A stretch of DNA of 64,000 nucleotides, taken from NCBI RefSeq assembly GCF_023746555.1, contig NZ_CP098755.1:1206001-1270000 (forward strand), in the 5' to 3' direction. Source of the stretch: Brevibacillus ruminantium. GTDB taxonomy: Bacteria > Bacillota > Bacilli > Brevibacillales > Brevibacillaceae. The notes under the pieces are model-generated. The model saw only the letters and a program-made list of their open reading frames with translations, did not search any database and was not told the DNA's origin. The stretch's first letter is position 1, and each line of letters starts with the position of its first letter. This document shows positions 60,299-64,000 of the stretch, in pieces. The translations under genes and the position numbers were made by a program.

Positions 60299-60451
60299 GC
60301 AAACGTTTCCAAAAATGCGAAGCGTGTTTTTCCGAAAAGCTCCACATTTTTTCCCTCACTTTTCCACACTTCTCAAAAACGAATCAAAGATTCTCAGCCT
60401 ACACTAAAGCTGTGCCTAGGTACAAGTTACAAGTGAGAAAGGTGGATGCAC

Positions 60452-61606
60452 ATGTTTAGCAAAGCAAAAATGGGATTGATGATGGGAGCACTGGCAACCG
60501 TACTGAGCGTAGGAACCGTAAGTGGAGTATATGCAGCAACAAATGATCAGGGATCAACCGAACAGGCAGCCAAGCAAGACGGCAAGCAAAAAGTAAAGCT
60601 GGGCTGGTTCCATTTCAAAGGAGAAGGAAAAGACGGAGAAGGCAAGTTTACAGATGTCAAATTTGCAGAAGGCAAATTTGGCGAAGGAAAAGTGAAGGTG
60701 CTCTTCAAAGGCAAGGGGCCAGGTAACAACGAAGAACTGCTGAAGCTGCTGAACCTCTCCGCGGATGAGCTGAAAGAAGCCCTGAAGGCAGATAAATCCC
60801 TCGCTGAGGTAGCGAAGGAGCAAGGTGTCTCTACCGAAGATGTCGTCAATCTGCTCGTCAAACAGCAGAAAGAACAACTGGCAGAAGCGGTGAAGGCTGG
60901 CAAACTGACGCAGGAGCAGGCTGACAAAGTGAGTGAGAATGCTGCTGAGCACGTACAGAAAATGGTGGAAAGCAAGCATGAAGGAAGAGAAAAAGGCGCT
61001 CATGGTTTCTTCCTCACCAAAGGAACTGAGCTGCTGGACTTGCTGAAGCTGGATGAAGCGGGACTGCAAGCACAGTTGAAGGAAGGAAAATCGCTGGCAG
61101 ACATCGCGAAGGCTCAGGGTGTTTCCACAGAGGATGTTGTCAGTCTGATCGTGAAGCAGCAGGAGAATCAACTGGCGGAAGCCGTGAAAGCAGGCAAGCT
61201 GACCCAGGAGCAAGCGGACAAGATGAGTGAAAACGCGAAAGAGCGGGTTCAAAAGATGGTAGAAAGCACGCATGAGGGCAGAGAAAAAGGCCCGCGCCTC
61301 GTATTCTCCCAAGGGAAAAACACCGAGCTGCTTGATCTGCTGAAGCTGGATGCGGAGCAGCTGGCAACCGAAATGAAAGCCGGCAAATCGCTGGCGGACA
61401 TCGCCGAGGCACAGGGCGTAGATGTTGAGGATGTGATCGCGCTCTTGACCAAACAGCGTGAAGACCAGCTGGCGGAGGCAGTGAAGGCAGGAAAAATCCC
61501 GCAGGAGAAAGCCGATAAGCTGAAAGCTGATCTGGAGGGCGCAGTGAAAAAGCAGGTAGAACATAAATGGAGCGGCGATGCCAAAAAGGTTGTCGTTGAG
61601 GAGTAA
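60452..61606 (+). CDS. Secreted protein with three approximately 90-residue repeats
   Basis: The 384-residue protein has a signal peptide (residues 1-29, cleavage near VYAAT), a Lys/Gly/Glu-rich spacer and three repeats. Each has LLDLLKLD-type helices, a KSLADIAKAQGVSTEDVVSL module and a LAEAVKAGKLTQEQADKMSE module. The first resembles short helix-turn-helix-like SAF repeats; the second resembles DUF2680/YckD repeats. Repeats 1 and 2 are closest. It may bind the wall or unfolded substrates; function unknown. GGTGG lies 6 bases before the chosen ATG. Confidence 0.75.
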   Translation: MFSKAKMGLMMGALATVLSVGTVSGVYAATNDQGSTEQAAKQDGKQKVKLGWFHFKGEGKDGEGKFTDVKFAEGKFGEGKVKVLFKGKGPGNNEELLKLLNLSADELKEALKADKSLAEVAKEQGVSTEDVVNLLVKQQKEQLAEAVKAGKLTQEQADKVSENAAEHVQKMVESKHEGREKGAHGFFLTKGTELLDLLKLDEAGLQAQLKEGKSLADIAKAQGVSTEDVVSLIVKQQENQLAEAVKAGKLTQEQADKMSENAKERVQKMVESTHEGREKGPRLVFSQGKNTELLDLLKLDAEQLATEMKAGKSLADIAEAQGVDVEDVIALLTKQREDQLAEAVKAGKIPQEKADKLKADLEGAVKKQVEHKWSGDAKKVVVEE

Positions 61607-61640
61607 GTGATCCGTTGCACCATAGCAGGAGCATGTCCAA

Positions 61641-61669
61641 GGCAGGTGAGTTTATCACCTGTCTTTTTC
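61641..61669 (+). terminator. Terminator after the repeat protein gene
   Basis: GGCAGGTGA-GTTTA-TCACCTGTC is followed by TTTTTC. Confidence 0.88.
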
Positions 61670-61787
61670 AAATATTCTTCCAAAAAATTCATGATTTAAT
61701 TGGACCACAGGCCTATTTCCTAAAGCACAGAGACAATGATTTTGCGCTAGCGGGCAGGTACCGGAGAGGTAGAAGGAGGAAGCAAGT

Positions 61788-63281
61788 TTGAGGTCCAGCA
61801 ACGTAAAGACGACCGTTATCATCCTTACGATTTTCAGTGTCCTGGCAGGTTGTTCTCCCCAGCAAGGCCCCATGGGGCAACGGGGAGGGGCGGGACAGCG
61901 GGCAATACCGGTAGAAGTGAAGCAAGTCAGTCAGGAAACATTTGGCCAAAAGCTGTCGCTCAGCGGTAGATTGGAAGCAAGCAACCAGGTCGCTCTGACA
62001 TCCAAAGCAAGTGGCCGAATCATGCAGGTGCATGCCAAAGTCGGGGATCAGGTAAAGGCAGGGCAACCGATCGTGACGCTGGAGGGTGAGGAGATCAATA
62101 TCCAGCTCCAACGCTCGGAAGCAGCACTTCTTTCTGCACAAGCCAGGTACAAGGAAGCCAAAGAAGGAACGCCGGAGGAGACGGTGGCCCAGACCAAAAA
62201 CCAGCTGACCGATCTTCAAAACAAATACGACACAGCAAAGAAAGAGCTGGAGCGGACGACGACTCTGTATCAGCAGGGGGCCATATCAGCCGCGGAATAC
62301 GAAAAAGCAAAAGCAGCGCTGGACAGCGCCGCAATCAGTCTGGAAAACCAGAAGGAGAAGCTGAAGCTCGATCAAAAGGGGCCGACAGAATCCTCGTTGG
62401 CAACGGCCCAAGCTACACTGAAGCAGGCTGAAGCGGATCTGGCACTGTCTCGGCTCAACGCATCCAATCTCGTCGTGAAAGCGCCGATTGATGGCGTTAT
62501 TGGCTCACTTCAGGCTGCTGTCGGGAGCAATGTAGGCACGAATACTGAGATTGCCCAGATTATCAATCTGACAAAAATAAAGGTAAAGACACAGGCTACG
62601 GAAAGTCAGGTAGGCTTGTTTCGCAATGGACAAGAAGTAGAGGTCAAAGTCCCATCCGTTCAGTTGGTTACGAAAGGGATCGTCTCCTCGGTCAGCCCGC
62701 TTGCTGATGCATCCAAATCGTATCCGATCGAGATCGAAATCGACAATCCCGATCTGCAGCTGAAGGCCGGCATGATAGCCTCCATCGAAATGACGGGAAA
62801 GCCGCATGATGCCCTGATCATCCCCAGAGAAGCGATCATCTCGCGGGAAGCGCAGGATTACGTGTACATCGTCGAGGACGACAGGGCAAAAATGGTTGCG
62901 GTAAAACGTGGAGAGTCGGATGGCGAACGTGTCGAGATCCTGGAAGGGCTTTCGGCCGGCGAAAGCGTCGTCATCAAAGGACAAAACACGCTGACAGACG
63001 GTTCCGGTGTGGTCGTAATCGACCCGAATCAGCCAAATTCGTCTGATTCGATTCAAAACAAGGACCGGCAACGAGGGCCGGGCAACCAAGGGAACCCGGG
63101 CAGAGGTCAAGGCCAAGGCCAGGGACAAGGTCAATGGGAGGGCCAAGGACAAGGGCAGGGCAAGGGACAAGGTCAGCGGCAGAAGCAAGGTCAGGGCCAG
63201 GGACAACCGCAGGGCCAAGGCCAGGGAAATAGCCCGGCCAGCCCGGAAAATCAGGAACCCGCAGCCGCGCCAAAAGGATAG
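61788..63281 (+). CDS. RND efflux periplasmic-type adaptor lipoprotein (HlyD family)
   Basis: The 497-residue lipoprotein begins with TTG after AAGGAGGA and has a signal ending SVLAGC (Cys22). It then has a barrel-sandwich half (LSGRLEASNQVALTSKASGR, VHAKVGDQVKAGQPIV), a coiled-coil hairpin (about 105-205) and the second half (NLVVKAPIDGVIGSLQAAVG). The beta-barrel and membrane-proximal domains follow. The last 75 residues are a Gly/Gln/Pro low-complexity tail. It couples the RND pump encoded just downstream to the outside in a Gram-positive cell. Confidence 0.9.
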   Translation: MRSSNVKTTVIILTIFSVLAGCSPQQGPMGQRGGAGQRAIPVEVKQVSQETFGQKLSLSGRLEASNQVALTSKASGRIMQVHAKVGDQVKAGQPIVTLEGEEINIQLQRSEAALLSAQARYKEAKEGTPEETVAQTKNQLTDLQNKYDTAKKELERTTTLYQQGAISAAEYEKAKAALDSAAISLENQKEKLKLDQKGPTESSLATAQATLKQAEADLALSRLNASNLVVKAPIDGVIGSLQAAVGSNVGTNTEIAQIINLTKIKVKTQATESQVGLFRNGQEVEVKVPSVQLVTKGIVSSVSPLADASKSYPIEIEIDNPDLQLKAGMIASIEMTGKPHDALIIPREAIISREAQDYVYIVEDDRAKMVAVKRGESDGERVEILEGLSAGESVVIKGQNTLTDGSGVVVIDPNQPNSSDSIQNKDRQRGPGNQGNPGRGQGQGQGQGQWEGQGQGQGKGQGQRQKQGQGQGQPQGQGQGNSPASPENQEPAAAPKG

Positions 63282-63291
63282 GTGAACCTTC

Positions 63292-64000
63292 ATGCATATA
63301 TCTGATCATTCCATTCGTCGGCCCGTGACTGTCATGATGGGTGTCCTGATGGTGATTATTTTGGGAATTCTCTCCCTGATGCGAATCCCTATCGACCTCT
63401 ATCCACCAATTGAGATTCCGACCGTGGCTGTATCGACAAGCTATTCCGGAGTCGGTCCCAAAGAAATAGAAAATCTGGTGACCAAGCCGATTGAGCAGGC
63501 TGTGGCAACAGTAGCCGGAATCAAATCGGTCACCTCCACCTCCCGGGAGGGCTCCTCTCAGGTGATCGTGGAGTTTAACTATGGCACAGATATTGACGCA
63601 TCTGTCTCGGAGATTCAGCAAAAGGTGGAGCGGGTCAGAAGATCGCTGCCTGATGATGCGGATTCGCCAACGGTAATGCGTTTTGACCCGAACAGCTCCC
63701 CGATTTTGACGCTGGCGGTCTCCTCGCAGATGAGCGCGGACCAGCTCCGCGCCTTTGTCGATGAGCAGGTCGTCCCGTATCTCGAACGTTTGGAAGGAGT
63801 GGCTTCGGTCACGGTATCGGGCGGTTTGCAAAGAGAGATTACGGTGCGTGTCGACACTGACAAGCTGGAGCAGTACGGTGTCACGCTGGCTGATATCAGT
63901 CAGCAGCTTCGCAATCAGAATCTGAACTCCCCAGGCGGTACAGTGACAGAGGGCGGGACCACCTATACGGTTCGCGCCATGGGAAAATTCTCCTCTGTGG
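63292..64000 (+). CDS. RND family efflux permease (AcrB/SwrC-like), 5' part
   Basis: From an ATG 10 bases after the adaptor stop, the frame runs open to the window end, giving the first 236 residues. It shows the RND start ISDHSIRRPVTVMMGVLMVI (first helix), MRIPIDLYPPIEIPTVAVST, VTKPIEQAVATVAGIKSVTS and GVTLADISQQLRNQNLNSPG, the first porter subdomain. Homologues export drugs or surfactants with proton drive (SwrC/YerP). The full protein would be about 1000 residues. Confidence 0.92.
   Translation, partial: MHISDHSIRRPVTVMMGVLMVIILGILSLMRIPIDLYPPIEIPTVAVSTSYSGVGPKEIENLVTKPIEQAVATVAGIKSVTSTSREGSSQVIVEFNYGTDIDASVSEIQQKVERVRRSLPDDADSPTVMRFDPNSSPILTLAVSSQMSADQLRAFVDEQVVPYLERLEGVASVTVSGGLQREITVRVDTDKLEQYGVTLADISQQLRNQNLNSPGGTVTEGGTTYTVRAMGKFSSV

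Overview
The window is chromosomal DNA of an endospore-forming Firmicute, most likely Brevibacillus or a close Paenibacillaceae relative. This rests on sporulation genes (a Spo0E-like phosphatase and a CdaS diadenylate cyclase), strong AGGAGG ribosome binding sites, frequent TTG and GTG starts, moderately GC-rich genes, and a gene order that, from memory, follows the Bacillus subtilis yut/yum/yui neighbourhood. That backbone is yutJ, yuzB, yutM, then yumC, yumB, then yuiA, yuiB, yuiC, yuiD, yuiE and yuiH. No rRNA, tRNA, CRISPR array, prophage or intact insertion sequence was seen. I ran no searches; family names come from motifs and recollection.

Positions 1-31500 are mostly the backbone: three NDH-2/ferredoxin-reductase type flavoproteins, the aminofutalosine synthase MqnE, an A-type Fe-S carrier, an ECF sigma factor with a membrane partner, a CuA-type lipoprotein, a second FabF-like synthase, a leucyl aminopeptidase, a PAP2-like membrane protein and a YuiH-type molybdenum-cofactor protein. 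Inserted in it (8700-13620) is an amino-acid ABC transporter plus an IclR regulator plus RocB. Two near-identical operator-like sites mark this set as one probable regulon for arginine-type amino acid use.

Positions 31500-38900 carry a cNMP-binding/SLC13 fusion transporter, a penicillin G acylase, and a VOC-family gene destroyed by a frameshift and by a 354-bp IS200/IS605-type relic. The relic has no transposase or TnpB but keeps hairpin ends and an omega-RNA-like end. Positions 38900-49270 are an organosulfur salvage cluster: a LysR regulator, two NtaA/CmoJ-type monooxygenases, a MetNIQ-type importer, a CmoO-type oxidoreductase, an M20D deacylase, a GNAT acetyltransferase, a glutaredoxin and an SsuE-type FMN reductase. 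Together they suggest uptake, N-acetylation, oxidative C-S cleavage and deacetylation of S-modified cysteines.

Positions 49400-64000 hold a cold shock protein, a catalase gene with PerR-like and Fur-like boxes and an overlapping 45-codon zinc-ribbon gene, a leaderless Cu/Zn superoxide dismutase, a divergent SUFU/DUF4272 pair, a TetR-DoxX divergent pair with two clear operators, a WYL regulator next to a class V aminotransferase, cdaS, a secreted repeat protein, and the start of an RND efflux operon that runs off the end. Two AT-rich genes (514-1320 and 30264-30659) look like later arrivals.
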